This document shows, one piece after another, positions 32,155 through 43,621 of a stretch of 64,000 bases of DNA; position 1 is the first letter of the stretch; each line of letters begins with the position of its first letter. This DNA is from Siphonodentalium dalli (taxonomy: Eukaryota > Mollusca > Scaphopoda > Gadilida > Siphonodentaliidae): positions 7,946,734 to 8,010,733 of the forward strand of contig CP136061.1 of the NCBI GenBank assembly GCA_032622095.1. The letters are read 5' to 3'. The notes below the pieces were generated by a model that saw only the letters and a list, made by a program, of their open reading frames with translations, did not search any database and was not told where the DNA came from. A program made the position numbers and the translations under genes.

Positions 32155-35100
32155 ATGACTTCAGCTCTTGACATCTACGAACAGATAAATAGACAGAACA
32201 TGATGCATTACTATGGACAACAAAGGTATGTTTATCCCTGTCAAAAATATCTCTCGTTTGAAACAACTCTCTATTTTCCTAAAAAATGCATTTAGAGAAG
32301 TTTTTTAATTTCAATTCATTATATACCTTGTGGAAGGCAGCTGAATTAACTCATTGCATGGTCAATAATTCAAACTGATAATCAAAATGACATTGAAAAC
32401 ATAAGGAAGAATATAACTTATGTGATTACACGATTTATTAAAGAACAAAATAAGAAACAAGGAAAAAAAGAAGAACAAACTACACGTTTGTAGGGAGGGG
32501 TCTCATTTTCATCATGTATATATTGTCTATAAAATATTGTATATATGTTTTGCATGCTACTCATTAATTTGGGTCTTCGCAATAAAGCATTCACTAAATG
32601 AATTCGCCAAGTCAGTTAACCCTTTATAGAGCCCCACATAGACTGGAGCAGACGACACTCTGCAGTGCATGCTTCCATCTGGGTGAGGCTCCCTGTGGGA
32701 TAAATCTCTTAATTAACCCTTTACCCAACAAACCGGCCCAATAAAGCTGCAACAGCCTAAATTATCTTGGGTCTGTCTCAATAAAACCATACAAATATGG
32801 ATATCATTGGAACCGGCTCATTGACCACATTGTGATGGTTACAGTTATGCCCTGTGCCAATGCATTCTCGTATATATGCGAGTCGACCATAGGTCGCCTC
32901 GCATATATAAGAGAATGCATTGATTTTTTTTAACACTTTTTACCATTTTTTCTTACATTCTTTAACAATTTTATAATTTTTAATGTGTTAAGCCAATGCA
33001 TTCTCTTATATATGCGAGGCGACATATGGTCGACTCGCATATATAAGAGAATGCATTGGCACAGGGCCGTTCTGTTGGGTAAAGGGTTAAAATGTGTACT
33101 TCGGCCATCGGAATGGTCTGTTCTTGATTTGGAGTGATGACAGATAAACAAAAGCGCAGAAGGAGCCCTTGTGTATTGCGGGACCGACCTGCATATGGAC
33201 CATTACATCTAATGGCCGTGTCATCATAAATATATTAATTATAATATATTTAAACATCCACTGTACGATTTGACAACAAATATTAAAAACTTTTAAAATC
33301 CCGATTGTAACAATAAAGAACGTTTTCCATATTTACCACGATATGTCAATCACAAAGAGCGTTACTTAATCAAAATTGTATTCGTTTTCACATGTTGGTG
33401 CATGCATGCGTTATTATCGAATTAACGCTATATATAAATTCCGGGCATGGGTAGAAGAATTTTTGTTACATATATTGGAGGCTATAAATTATATGTATAA
33501 TTATATTTTATGGTGAATCATAAACATTGTATGTGTAATAATACGTATTATATGAGGTGTCATGTCGATTTTTAATGTGAATTATAATTCACCGCGTGTC
33601 TCGTCCAATCTGACTTTTCACCACAACCTGGACTCGCACAAGAAAAACACACACTGTACACAACATTGTATAATAACTTTATAATATTCATAAATCTCTG
33701 TGGTACATATACTCCGTATATAAGTATGTAGTGCAATTGTGGATATAAATTGACCTCGGGGCACGAAAGAGCAACTCCACACAACAAGTTTAAACAATCC
33801 CATATGTTAACATCATATACGATACTAAAATAGCTGTACAATTTGACTCTTTTGAACCCGACATAGAGAGATGATCAATTAGAACCATCTACGTGTACGA
33901 TTCGCTCGTCTTAAATGTCACTTGTTAACTGTCACTCATACGACATATATACAACACTAAAACGACGGTACAAATTTTGATTACAAATTCGGAAGCCTCA
34001 AAGGATAATTTTAGTTATTCAGCTTTCTTTATATAAGCGCAGTATGTAATGCCAATCATACAAAGTTACAAATATATGACCAAATTGGGCAAGTTTTGTT
34101 TCCTTTCTCTCTCTCTCTCGAAAGCAGTAGATCATTTGGTACGTTTAGGCAGAGGTAAAATAAATAACTCGGGTCCCGCGCGGGCAATCTTGTAATTATT
34201 TTGGAAACAAGTACACCTGACCTTTTACAGCTTTCAGTATTTGTAACCACAATTCAGCCATTTTCATCCAATATCTGTATCGTATCTGAATGTGTCTGCT
34301 TTTTGTTTTCAAACTCCAGTCAATAATATAATGCATGTTGATTGGAATAATTATATACCATTCAATTGTTATATGTAACCGACCAGCTAACTTAAATATG
34401 CATAATGACTAATAATTATATACCATTTAATTGTTATACATAACCGTCCATATGCATACTGAATAATAATTATCGTTATTTATTCACAGAATTTCAAATA
34501 TGCCGTATCTCAACCCATACATGCAGCAACCAATCATTCCTGCGCATGCGCAATCAACGTACGACAGCAGCAATATGCCACAACATCTACCGAAAGTACC
34601 ATCCGCCCAAGTGCCAATTCCTCGACCCACACCTGTTCGACCTGCATCATGGTACCAAACGCCTGTTCTTCCACAACATCCAGCAACAGTGTTCGTCACA
34701 ATTCGACCTCCGACATTCCAACCAGATCCATCCACGAAGGTTGTGTCAATCAAACCAAAGATTAACCCACTCACGGTGCCATCGACTCTTAGTCAAGAAG
34801 CCATCAGTCGATTCTACTCAACCGCAACCGACTGTCGACCAATCCCGCTAACAATTCGACCAGAGAATGACGTCAGTCTACAGTCATTGCCCAGCTGCGA
34901 TGCTGGAAAACAACTCGAAAACTATCACGTGACTAACACAGAGAAAGCAGACTGCATGTTTCCATTATCGACGACGTCACTTCAGCTACCTGAAGTGAAA
35001 TTCACACAAAGCATCGCCAGCAGCCTTCTCGACGAAGAGTTCGACTCAGGCAACTCGAGCCTCTCCGACATGTCGACGAACCCATCCGACTCTCCCCGAT

Positions 35101-35603
35101 CTTCGCCGGACATCTCGCTCGAAAGCATCGTACCGACTGTTCCTGATGCTGGTCTGTTTCCATTCATGTCTGCTGAGTGGGACGCGTTCCTACCAAAAGT
35201 TCAGCACCCTCCTTCGCCAAGCTACCGCTGCAAGCAGTGTGGCGCCACCTTCAAGTCGCAGACGTCAGTTAAGATCCACATGAAAGCCATCCACACCAAG
35301 CCAACACCAAGTGAGCTAACTTCGGTCAAAGCAGACGACAAGAAATACGAGTGTGACGTCTGTCGAAAACGCTTCACGTGCCGATCGTCGTTAAGGGGAC
35401 ATAATCGGATCCACATGGGTTTGAAGCCGTACCAGTGTCAGTTCTGTTGGCGCCGTTTTACAGACTACTCTACATGCACCAAACATCTCCGAACGCACAC
35501 CGGCGAACGACCGTTCAGATGTGACATCTGTGACAAGACCTTCTCTCAATCCGGGAACCTATCACGTCATAAGCTCATCCACGAGAGGTTGTCTTTTCAG
35601 TAA
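32155..35603 (+). CDS. C2H2 zinc-finger transcription factor, Glass-like fingers, two coding exons
   Basis: Coding exons 32155-32225 and 34490-35603 join AG/A in frame across GT-AG borders (donor GTATGT at 32226, acceptor TTATTCACAG at 34489) to give 394 residues. Residues 1-27 start MTSALDIYEQINRQNMMHYY. Residues 28-265 are P/S/T-rich with an acidic-serine patch around 200-238, like an activation or interaction region. Then come four C2H2 fingers: about 269-292 (C-X2-C-X12-H-X4-H), 310-332, 338-360 and 366-388. The last three use X12/X3 spacing, with a canonical TGERPF linker between fingers 3 and 4. Finger 3 (FTDYSTCTKHLRTH) and finger 4 (FSQSGNLSRH) resemble the final fingers of Glass, so a related nuclear DNA-binding factor is likely; orthology is not shown. 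Start choice: first ATG after the intron-1 acceptor. AATAAA lies at 35881. Confidence 0.85.
32616..32716. mobile_element. 97-bp hairpin insertion absent from copy B
   Basis: Copy A reads GTCAGTTAA, then a 97-bp block, then CCCTTTACCCAACA. Copy B reads directly GTCAGTTAACCCTTTACCCA (from 40367). The block has TTAA on both sides (32616-32619, 32713-32716) and consists mostly of the GAGCCCCACATAGACTGGAG...GCAGACGACACTC...GTGAGGCTCCCTGTGGG hairpin, the same type as at 13.7-13.96 kb. Confidence 0.8.
32713..33090. mobile_element. TTAA MITE with two 67-bp palindromes (copy 3), intron 2
   Basis: TTAACCCTTTACCCAACA / TGTTGGGTAAAGGGTTAA ends; palindromes at 32857-32922 (right tip truncated) and 32993-33059, in opposite orientations. 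Present in both A and B, so it predates the duplication. It lies in the intron between the two coding exons. Confidence 0.85.
33091..34489 (+). other. Remainder of intron 2
   Basis: AT-rich intron sequence ending in the acceptor at 34488-34489. Contains CACAAAGAGCGTTACTT (33352), a motif also seen at 31284, but no exon or element I can name. Its part from 33239 on is deleted in copy B. Confidence 0.5.
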
Positions 35604-35910
35604 AGATTCGTAGAGACACAGCATGATAATTTCAAATAAAAACAATACGTTACCAGGTCGTTTCATGCATGTTTCAATGATATTCATTCATATTTATGGT
35701 TTGTTCCATACAGTTTATATATTATTTTATGGCAATACCCACTTCACTGACATTGATATATATGGTAATGTCACAACACTGAATTGTGTTATTATTATGA
35801 TTTTTGTTGAATTGTACATAAGTTGTTATATTGCAATATAGTGTTATGTATAGTTAACAAATTATAGCAGAATTTGTTGAAATAAACGTTTAAGATGTTA
35901 GATATTTTGT
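35604..35910 (+). terminator. 3' UTR and poly(A) signal of the zinc-finger gene
   Basis: The stop TAA at 35601 is followed by 280 bp of AT-rich sequence and AATAAA at 35881-35886 (TTGAAATAAACGTTTAAG). The same signal exists in copy B at 41547-41552. The 72-codon frame in this stretch is not considered a gene. Confidence 0.6.
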
Positions 35911-36574
35911 TTTTATATTTCGCCAATCACATCTCTAAATATAGAGCGTTACAGAACATCAATCGTACAATGTCTGAATATAAATATTTAGTCATTAATT
36001 AGGGACAAATTATTGCTGGAGGGATCAGGTTTTGCCGGTTTCGACAAGAAACCAGTCTATTCAACAAGAGAGGAGAGATTGAGTGCGTGCAAATAAACAG
36101 GCACGAGAGAGTCGCAAAACAGCGACATATATACTCATTTTTCATTCACTGAGCAGTTATTTCAACCTTAAGACGAAAATAATCCATTAAAATGTACTTT
36201 TACTCCCATGAACTAGAAATTTAAATGTAGACAGTTGTCGAATTTCACGCGATAGACCGGCCCTTGCCTTTGTTCACCGTGCAGATAGAAAACGTAGTAA
36301 CCTGGCCATTTCTGCCAAATTACTCACTGGTGGACAATCTGCAATGAGTTACCTCTTGAGTTGTTCTTCCGCGCCGACAGAATGAATGATAATATACATT
36401 ACATACCTTTATCTTACTTATACCACTCTCCATTATTATTTCTTCCCTATTGGGGGTGGCGTAAAATTTTGTTCTGGGGACATTTGGCTCATAAAATACT
36501 GCCGTTAATATTTCTTCAATGATGTGGTACCCGAATGAGGTTAGGGTCGATACACACATGCATGTAATTTCTGT

Positions 36575-36607
36575 ATGTAAAATACATGTATTACATGTAT
36601 TTTACAT
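36575..36607. repeat. 33-bp perfect palindrome (also at 42243)
   Basis: ATGTAAAATACATGTA and its complement TACATGTATTTTACAT around a single central T. Identical in both duplication copies. Could be cruciform-forming or a binding-site pair; otherwise the stretch 35910-37011 shows nothing I recognise. Confidence 0.5.
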
Positions 36608-37020
36608 GGCCACACCAATAATTGACAACATTAATCACCTGCGCGCGAGCAGTGATAAGCGAAGTCAAACTGTCTGCTATCAGGACATTTAAGGCCAGTC
36701 CAAAACATGTCTCCTTTATGGATGCGGAAATTAGTCAAGTCTGTGTGATATCTGGCATTTTATTAATGCACGAACACCATAAACGACACGTCTGGCATGT
36801 ACAGGTTTGATATAGAACATGTTCGACCATGATGCTTGTTTGGCGTTGGGTCTCGAAAGCTTCAAATTGCTAAGGGACTTAGTTGAATGTATCGGTCGGA
36901 ATAATCTGGGCAAAGAAGGTACAATATAATATGTTTTACTCAAATAGCTCAGAGTTAGCCACCCCGCCTGGTAGCTGTCGGGATCATATATAGCCCCAAG
37001 TCGGGTATCATATATAGCCC

Positions 37021-38186
37021 TAGTCCAAGTCTTCTTGTACTAAAACCAGCTAAGATATTGGGATGGCGATGCTGGCGTTTAGTCCAAGCCCGCCCTATAT
37101 GCTCGCTTATGACACGGCTTAAGCGTTAGTGACCCGCTCAAATAAAACCACAATTATATGAAATAAAATATCACAATTGCGACAATAAACGGATATTTTC
37201 CGCAGAAGACATGCTATTTTATCTGAAACCCACATCAGTTGTGAATTTAAAACGGTAATTTAATGCGAAAAGAGACATTTACCTCAATGTTTACAATTTT
37301 TTTAAAGTATGCGAACTCGGTTGACCTCGCGAACTGTGTTCGGCATTTTCCGTTGAAAATATTCCGTAGATTTTGGACAACAACGCAAATTACGATGAAT
37401 TCTCCATTGTAATCGTAATTATGTGTGTCAATAAATAAAATAATAAATAGATTAATTAAACATTGGAGATATAAATGTAATACACTAAATAAATGAACCT
37501 TAAGTTTGAAAAGTCCCACTAAAACGGAAGAACTATATTTCGAAACTGTGTGATTCGGTTCTCCGATTATTTTATCAACACAGATGTCAAAATGCACACC
37601 ACGCGCATGGCAAGTCAGACACAAGAGATCTAATTTGCTCCAATTTTGACAAGTTGCTTGCGATAATTGTCAACAAAACTACCGTTCTGATCCTCCATTA
37701 TGTCATTAAGTTTTTAGTGCGGGAATTGTTCTGAAAGCACATAGAAAACTGGACTTTCGGGCGATCGGTTTTCGCCATTTTTGTTCGGAAAACCCGCGCT
37801 ATATATAGAAACGGAAAGTAGAATTCCCAGAACAAACAGCGGATTATGCCGAACTTATTCGGACCACTTCGGCTTTCGGTTAAAACGTAAACAAACAGAG
37901 AAACAAATCGATGTTTGTGGCAATCAACCGGAATATTCTATGTGTAATTTAACATTAAAGTTAGATTATTATACACCATTATGACCATTAGATGTAAGCC
38001 TTTCCGATGTATATAGCATCATGTATTGATTTGCTAGGTAAATCGAGTAAAATACACCACAAATTCCCGCCACAGATCGTGGGCGTAACTCATGTGGTAG
38101 GATTGGTATGCAAGCGGGCTTGGACTAAACGCCAGCATCGCCATCCCAATATCTTAGCTGGTTTTAGTACAAGAAGACTTGGACTA
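37021..38186. mobile_element. 1166-bp TIR element with 9-bp TSD, empty site in copy B
   Basis: Perfect inverted termini of about 70 bp, beginning TAGTCCAAGTCTTCTTGTAC and including CGCCAGCATCGCCATCCCAA. Exact 9-bp duplications ATATAGCCC lie at 37012-37020 and 38187-38195; copy B keeps the unoccupied target with one ATATAGCCC (42678-42686). TSD length suggests Mutator-type. The interior is AT-rich; a 125-codon minus frame (37247-37624) shows no domain, so it is non-autonomous. Confidence 0.9.
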
Positions 38187-38577
38187 ATATAGCCCCTGAG
38201 TTGGGGAAATCCTGATGCACCACTGCTATAAATATCAAGAGAGGACGGGTAATTATTTAAATAGAACGTCCACCATATGGGTTATCCCACGAACAATTAT
38301 TTTAAGTGGCCTGACGACTCGGTCTAAGATAGCGGATTCTCTACATTCCGACTTAATTTGAACTATAACTCAGTGCGGTCAACACGTCGCCAATGATTGG
38401 GTTGTCAGTGGACACACATTACATTGTCTGTATGATCCATGTAAAACGCCAAATACACGATCATTACAGAGATTACATGCATGTGTGAATCCACCCTTAG
38501 ACAAAAATTATGTCAATCTATTATTATATTTTATCTCAATGGATGAGTTTTGACCATGTAATCTAAGATTCTGGTAA

Positions 38578-39168
38578 TTAAAGGGGTACTGTACGCCATT
38601 TTCATTAAATTTCCGGTGACAACAACGATCTAATATCGATAATATATAGAAACATAAGTAATTTGAGTCGAAGATGTATTCTGTAAACGCTCAGGTTAAT
38701 AGGCTATCTTAAAATTTAATAATTTAAAAGTTATTAATTTGATATAAATTGAATTTATGACTGGAGCCATAAAATGGCGTCAATTAAATTACGAATTTGC
38801 GTAATCAAATAAAGTAAATGAGGGATACTGGCTTGTTAAACCGATCGCACACACGATCGCTTAAAATATTATGATGATACGGGGAGAACAATCAAGCCAC
38901 TCACTGACTAGCGACGATACAATAACTTAAATGATTATATGGGACTAGTATGCCTATACTATAACTTTTATTTGATTCATTTGGTTGACAACTGTACAAA
39001 AATTACTCGACAACGACAATTTGTATTTTTGCATTCCGGTAAATTTGTCATCCGTAACACTACTTCGTACTCAACAGACTTTCAAATAATGAAAAAAGTG
39101 TTACCTTATTCTCAGACTCGGAGACTATAGAAACCAACAACAACATTTGGCGTACAGTACCCCTTTAA
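38578..39168 (+). mobile_element. Large TTAA element, copy 2, empty site in copy B
   Basis: TTAA at 38578-38581 and 39165-39168 with perfect inverted termini AGGGGTACTGTACGCCA. Copy B reads TCTGGTAATTAAGTATCCCC with a single TTAA at 43069-43072. The interior resembles 58572-59222 and, at its right end, 13240-13402. Confidence 0.9.
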
Positions 39169-39910
39169 GTATCCCCAAAATAAGTCCAACCAATGAATTA
39201 ATTTCGGACTGAATAGAGGAGAGATATTTAATTAAACCAGAATTCCAACCAAATTTGTTGTGAAATTATTCAAGGGTTTCAAGGAAGACCGAGGGTAGGT
39301 TCTAAACCACTGAGTCGTTATTTGGTGGGATAATCTGGATTCAGATTACGGATTATTCCCCGTACGCCGTGGTTCGGTAATCAAACAGACCAGAATCAGT
39401 AAACGAACAGACCGTAATCGTAATCAATCGTTATTTCGTCGTAATCCGGATTCAGATTCTGATTCTGATAACGGACTCAAACGTTCATAATGTAAACAAA
39501 CCGAGATTTCGCCACCCGGAGTTTAAAAACACAATAAAACATAAGAATCCATCCCTTGTGTACAACTTATTGCAGAATATAAACGATATATATCGAAGAA
39601 TTTTAAATGCGGCTGAATTCGGAGACAAATTTGTGTTATCAAGTGTAAACGGGGAGAATATTATTGAAATTAGCCAAATAATAATGTTATTGATAGTAAC
39701 GCTGGGGGAGCACTTCAGTCACATCATCATTTCGTCCATTCACAACCGGTATTGAAGAACAACTTTTGTAGAATAGTCACAGGTTAAGTTTTGACTGTTC
39801 TATTTAAGAAAATAAATATGAAAGTACACCCTTTGACAATAATCCCCACGAACGTAAAAAAAAAACACGCACTTGATTTCTACCATGTTTTTCTCTCTCA
39901 AATTTTAGAC

Positions 39911-41269
39911 ATGACTTCAGCTCTTGACATCTACGAACAGATAAATAGACAGAACATGATGCATTACTATGGACAACAAAGGTATGTTTATCCCTGTCAA
40001 AAATATCTCTCGTTTGAAACAACTCTCTATTTTCCTAAAAATTGCCTTTAGAGAAGTTTTTTAATTTCAATTCATTATATACCTGGTGGAAGGCAGCTGA
40101 ATTAACTCATTGCATGGTCAATAATTAAAACTGATAATCAAAATGACATTGAAAACATAAGGAAGAATATAACTTATGTGATTACACGATTTATTAAAGA
40201 ACAAAATAAGGAACAAGGAAAAAAAAGAATAACAAACTACACGTTTGTAGGGAGGGTCTCATTTTCATCATGTATATATTGTATATAAAATATTGTATAT
40301 ATGTTTTGCATGTTACTCATTAATTTGGGTCTTCGCAATAAAGCATTCACTAAATGAATTCGTCAAGTCAGTTAACCCTTTACCCAACAAACCGGCCAAA
40401 AACGGCCAAATAAAGCTGCAACAGCCTAAATTATCTTCGGTCTGTCTCAATAAAACCATACAAATATGGATATCATTGGAACCGGCTCATTGACCACATT
40501 GTGATGGTTACAGTTATGCCCTGTGCCAATGCATTCTCTTATATATGCGAGTCAACCATAGGTCGCCTCGCATATATAAGAGAATGCATTGGCCTAAAAA
40601 ACTTTTTTTTTTTAACACTTTTTACCATTTTTTCTTACATTCTTTAACAATTTTATAATTTTTAATGTGTTAAGCCAATGCATTCTCTTATATATGCGAG
40701 GCGACCTATGGTCGACTCGCATATATAAGAGAATGCATTGGCACAGGGCCCTTCTGTTGGGTAAAGGGTTAAAATGTGTACTTCGGCCATCGGAATGGTC
40801 TGTTCTTGATTTGGAGTGATGACAGATAAACAAAAGCGCAGAAGGAGCCCTTGTGTATTGCGGGACCGACCTGCATATGGACCATTACATCTAATGGCCG
40901 TGTCATCATAAATATATTAAGTCGCAGACGTCAGTTAAGATCCACATGAAAGCCATCCACACCAAGCCAACACCAAGTGAGCTAACTTCGGTCAAAGCAG
41001 ACGACAAGAAATACGAGTGTGACGTCTGTCGAAAACGCTTCACGTGCCGATCGTCGTTAAGGGGACATAATCGGATCCACATGGGTTTGAAGCCGTACCA
41101 GTGTCAGTTCTGTTTGCGCCGTTTTACAGACTACTCTACATGCGCCAAACATCTCCGAACGCACACCGGCGAACGACCGTTCAGATGTGACATCTGTGAC
41201 AAGACCTTCTCTCAATCCGGGAACCTATCACGTCATAAGCTCATCCACGAGAGGTTGTCTGTTCAGTAA
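39911..41269 (+). pseudogene. Truncated copy of the zinc-finger gene
   Basis: The short coding exon survives (39911-39981, same 23 residues, same GTATGT donor). The 2016-bp deletion removed the acceptor and the first 250 or so codons of the long exon, including both cysteines of finger 1. What remains is an open frame for fingers 2-4 (40922-41269, ATG at 40946). No promoter or first exon is included. There are three base differences from copy A in the shared coding part and all change residues (W to L, T to A, F to V). Probably non-functional; a short three-finger peptide from an unknown transcript cannot be excluded. Confidence 0.8.
40372..40772. mobile_element. TTAA MITE with two 67-bp palindromes (copy 4)
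   Basis: Duplicate of the 32713 copy, with both palindromes intact (40526-40592, 40675-40741), ends TTAACCCTTTACCCAACA / TGTTGGGTAAAGGGTTAA. Flanked on the right, like the A copy, by TTCGGCCATCGGAATGGTCT and CAGAAGGAGCCCTTGTG. Confidence 0.85.
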
Positions 41270-43621
41270 AGGTTCGTAGAGACACAGCATGATAATTTCA
41301 AATAAAAACAATACGTTACCAGGTCGTTTCATGCATGTTTCAATGATATTCATTCATATTTATGGTTTGTTCCATACAGTTTATATATTATTTTATGGCA
41401 ATACCCACTTCACTGACATTGATATATATGGTAATGTCACAGCACTGAATTGTGTTATTATTATGATTTTTGTTGAATTGTACATAAGTTGTTATATTGC
41501 AATATAGTGTTATGTATAGTTAACTAATTATAGCAGAATTTGTTGAAATAAACGTTTAAGATGTTAGATATTTTGTTTTTATATTTCGCCAATCACATCT
41601 CTAAATATAGAGCGTTACAGAACATCAATCGTACAATGTCTGAATATAAATATTTAGTCATTAATTAGGGACAAATTATTGCTGGAGGGATCAGGTTTTG
41701 CCGGTTTCGACAAGAAACCAGTCTATTCAACAAGAGAGGAGAGATTGAGTGCGTGCAAATAAACAGACACGAGAGAGTCGCAAAACAGCGACATATATAC
41801 TCATTTTTCATTCACTGAGCAGTTATTTCAACCTTAAGACGAAAATCATCCACTAAAATGTACTTTTACTCCCATGAACTAGAAATTTAAATGTAGACAG
41901 TTGTCGAATTTCACGCGATAGACCGGCCCTTGCCTTTGTTCACCGTGCAGATAGAAAACGTAGTAACCTGGTCATTTCTGCCAAATTACTCACTGGTGGA
42001 CAACCTGCAATGAGTTACCTCTTGAGTTGTTCTTCCGCGCCGACAGAATGAATGATAATATACATTACATACCTTTATCTTACTTATACCACTCTCCATT
42101 ATTATTTCTTCCCTATTGGGGGTGGCGTAAAATTTAGTTCTGGGGACATTTGGCTCATAAAATACTGCCGTTAATATTTCTTCAATGATGTGGTACCCGA
42201 ATGAGGTTAGGGTCGATACACACATGCATGTAATTTCTGTATGTAAAATACATGTATTACATGTATTTTACATGGCCACACCAATAATTGACAACATTAA
42301 TCACCTGCGCGCGAGCAGTGATAAGCGAAGTCAAACTGTCTGCTATCAGGACATTTAAGGCCAGTCCAAAACATGTCTCCTTTATGGATGCGGAAATTAG
42401 TCAACTCTGTGTGATATCTGGCATTTTATTAATGCACGAACACCAGAAACGACACGTCTGGCATGTACATGTTTGATATAGAACATGTTCGACCATGATG
42501 CTTGTTTGGCGTTGGGTCTCGAAAGCTTCAAATTGCTAAAGGGACTTAGTTGAATGTATCAGTCGGAATAATCTGGGCAAGAAGGTACAATATAATATGT
42601 TTTACTCAAATAGCTCAGAGTTAGCCACCCCGCCTGGTAGCTGTCGGGATCATATATAGCCCCAAGTCGGGTATCATATATAGCCCCTGAGTTGGGGAAA
42701 TCCTGATGCACCACTGCTATAAATATCAAGAGAGGACTGGTAATTATTTAAATAGAACGTCCACCATATGGGTTATCCAACGAACAATTATTTTAAGTGG
42801 CCTGACGACTCGGTCTAAGATAGCGGATTCTCTACATTCCGACTTAATTTGAACTAGAACTCAGTGCGGTCAACACGTCGCCAATGATTCGATTGTCAGT
42901 GGACACACATTACATTGTCTGTATGATCCATGTAAAACGCCAAATACACGATAATTACAGAGATTACATGCATGTGTGAATCCACCCTTAGACAAAAACT
43001 ATGTCAATCTATTATTATATTTTATCTCAATGGATGAGTTTTGACCATGTAATCTAAGATTCTGGTAATTAAGTATCCCCAAAATAAGTCCAACCAATGA
43101 ATTAATTTCGGACTGAATAGAGGAGAGATATTTAATTAAACCAGAATTCCAACCAAATTTGTTGTGAAATTATTCAAGGGTTTCAAGGAAGACCGAGGGT
43201 AGGTTCTAAACCACTGAGTCGTTATTTGGTGGGATAATCTGGATTCAGATTACGGATTATTCCCCGTACGCCGTGGTTCGGTAATCAAACAGACCAGAAT
43301 CAGTAAACGAACAGACCGTAATCGTAATCAATCGTTATTTCGTCGTAATCCGGATTCAGATTCTGATTCTGATAACGGACTCAAACGTTCATAATGTAAA
43401 CAAACCGAGATTTCGCCACCCCGGAGTTTAAAAACACAATAAAACATAAGAATCCATCCCTTGTGTACAAATTATTGCAGAATATAAACGATATATATCG
43501 AAGAATTTTAAATGCGGCTGAATGCGGAGACAAATTTGTGTTATCAAGTGTAAACGGGGAGAATATTATTGAAATTAGCCAAATAATAATGTTATTGATA
43601 GTAACGCTGGGGGAGCACTTC

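Larger units (their letters stand above)
31336..39716 (+). repeat. Tandem segmental duplication, copy A (zinc-finger locus)
   Basis: From ACATCATCATTTCGTCCATT to GTAACGCTGGGGGAGCACTT this block is repeated directly at 39718-43621 with very high identity where both are present. Relative to B, copy A has four extra insertions (31415-32051, 32620-32716, 37021-38195, 38578-39168). It also retains 33239-35254, which B has lost. Confidence 0.9.
39718..43621 (+). repeat. Tandem segmental duplication, copy B (shortened)
   Basis: Direct repeat of copy A beginning right after A ends. It lacks A's four insertions and has its own 2016-bp deletion joining A-coordinates 33238 and 35255 at 40920 (TATATTAA/GTCGCAGACG, 2-bp overlap AA). 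The low divergence means either a recent duplication or two haplotypes joined by mis-assembly. Confidence 0.9.

Noticed and set aside
28671-33365. Recurring CACAAAGAGCGTT / AACGCTCTTT motif as a regulatory site
   Set aside because: Only a few occurrences, partly inside a mobile element; not enough to separate it from chance or shared repeat ancestry.
34484-35416. Minus-strand and other-frame ORFs over the zinc-finger exon
   Set aside because: Shadows of the real coding frame.
37247-37624. 125-residue minus-strand ORF
   Set aside because: Inside a non-autonomous TIR element, AT-driven composition, no transposase motif.
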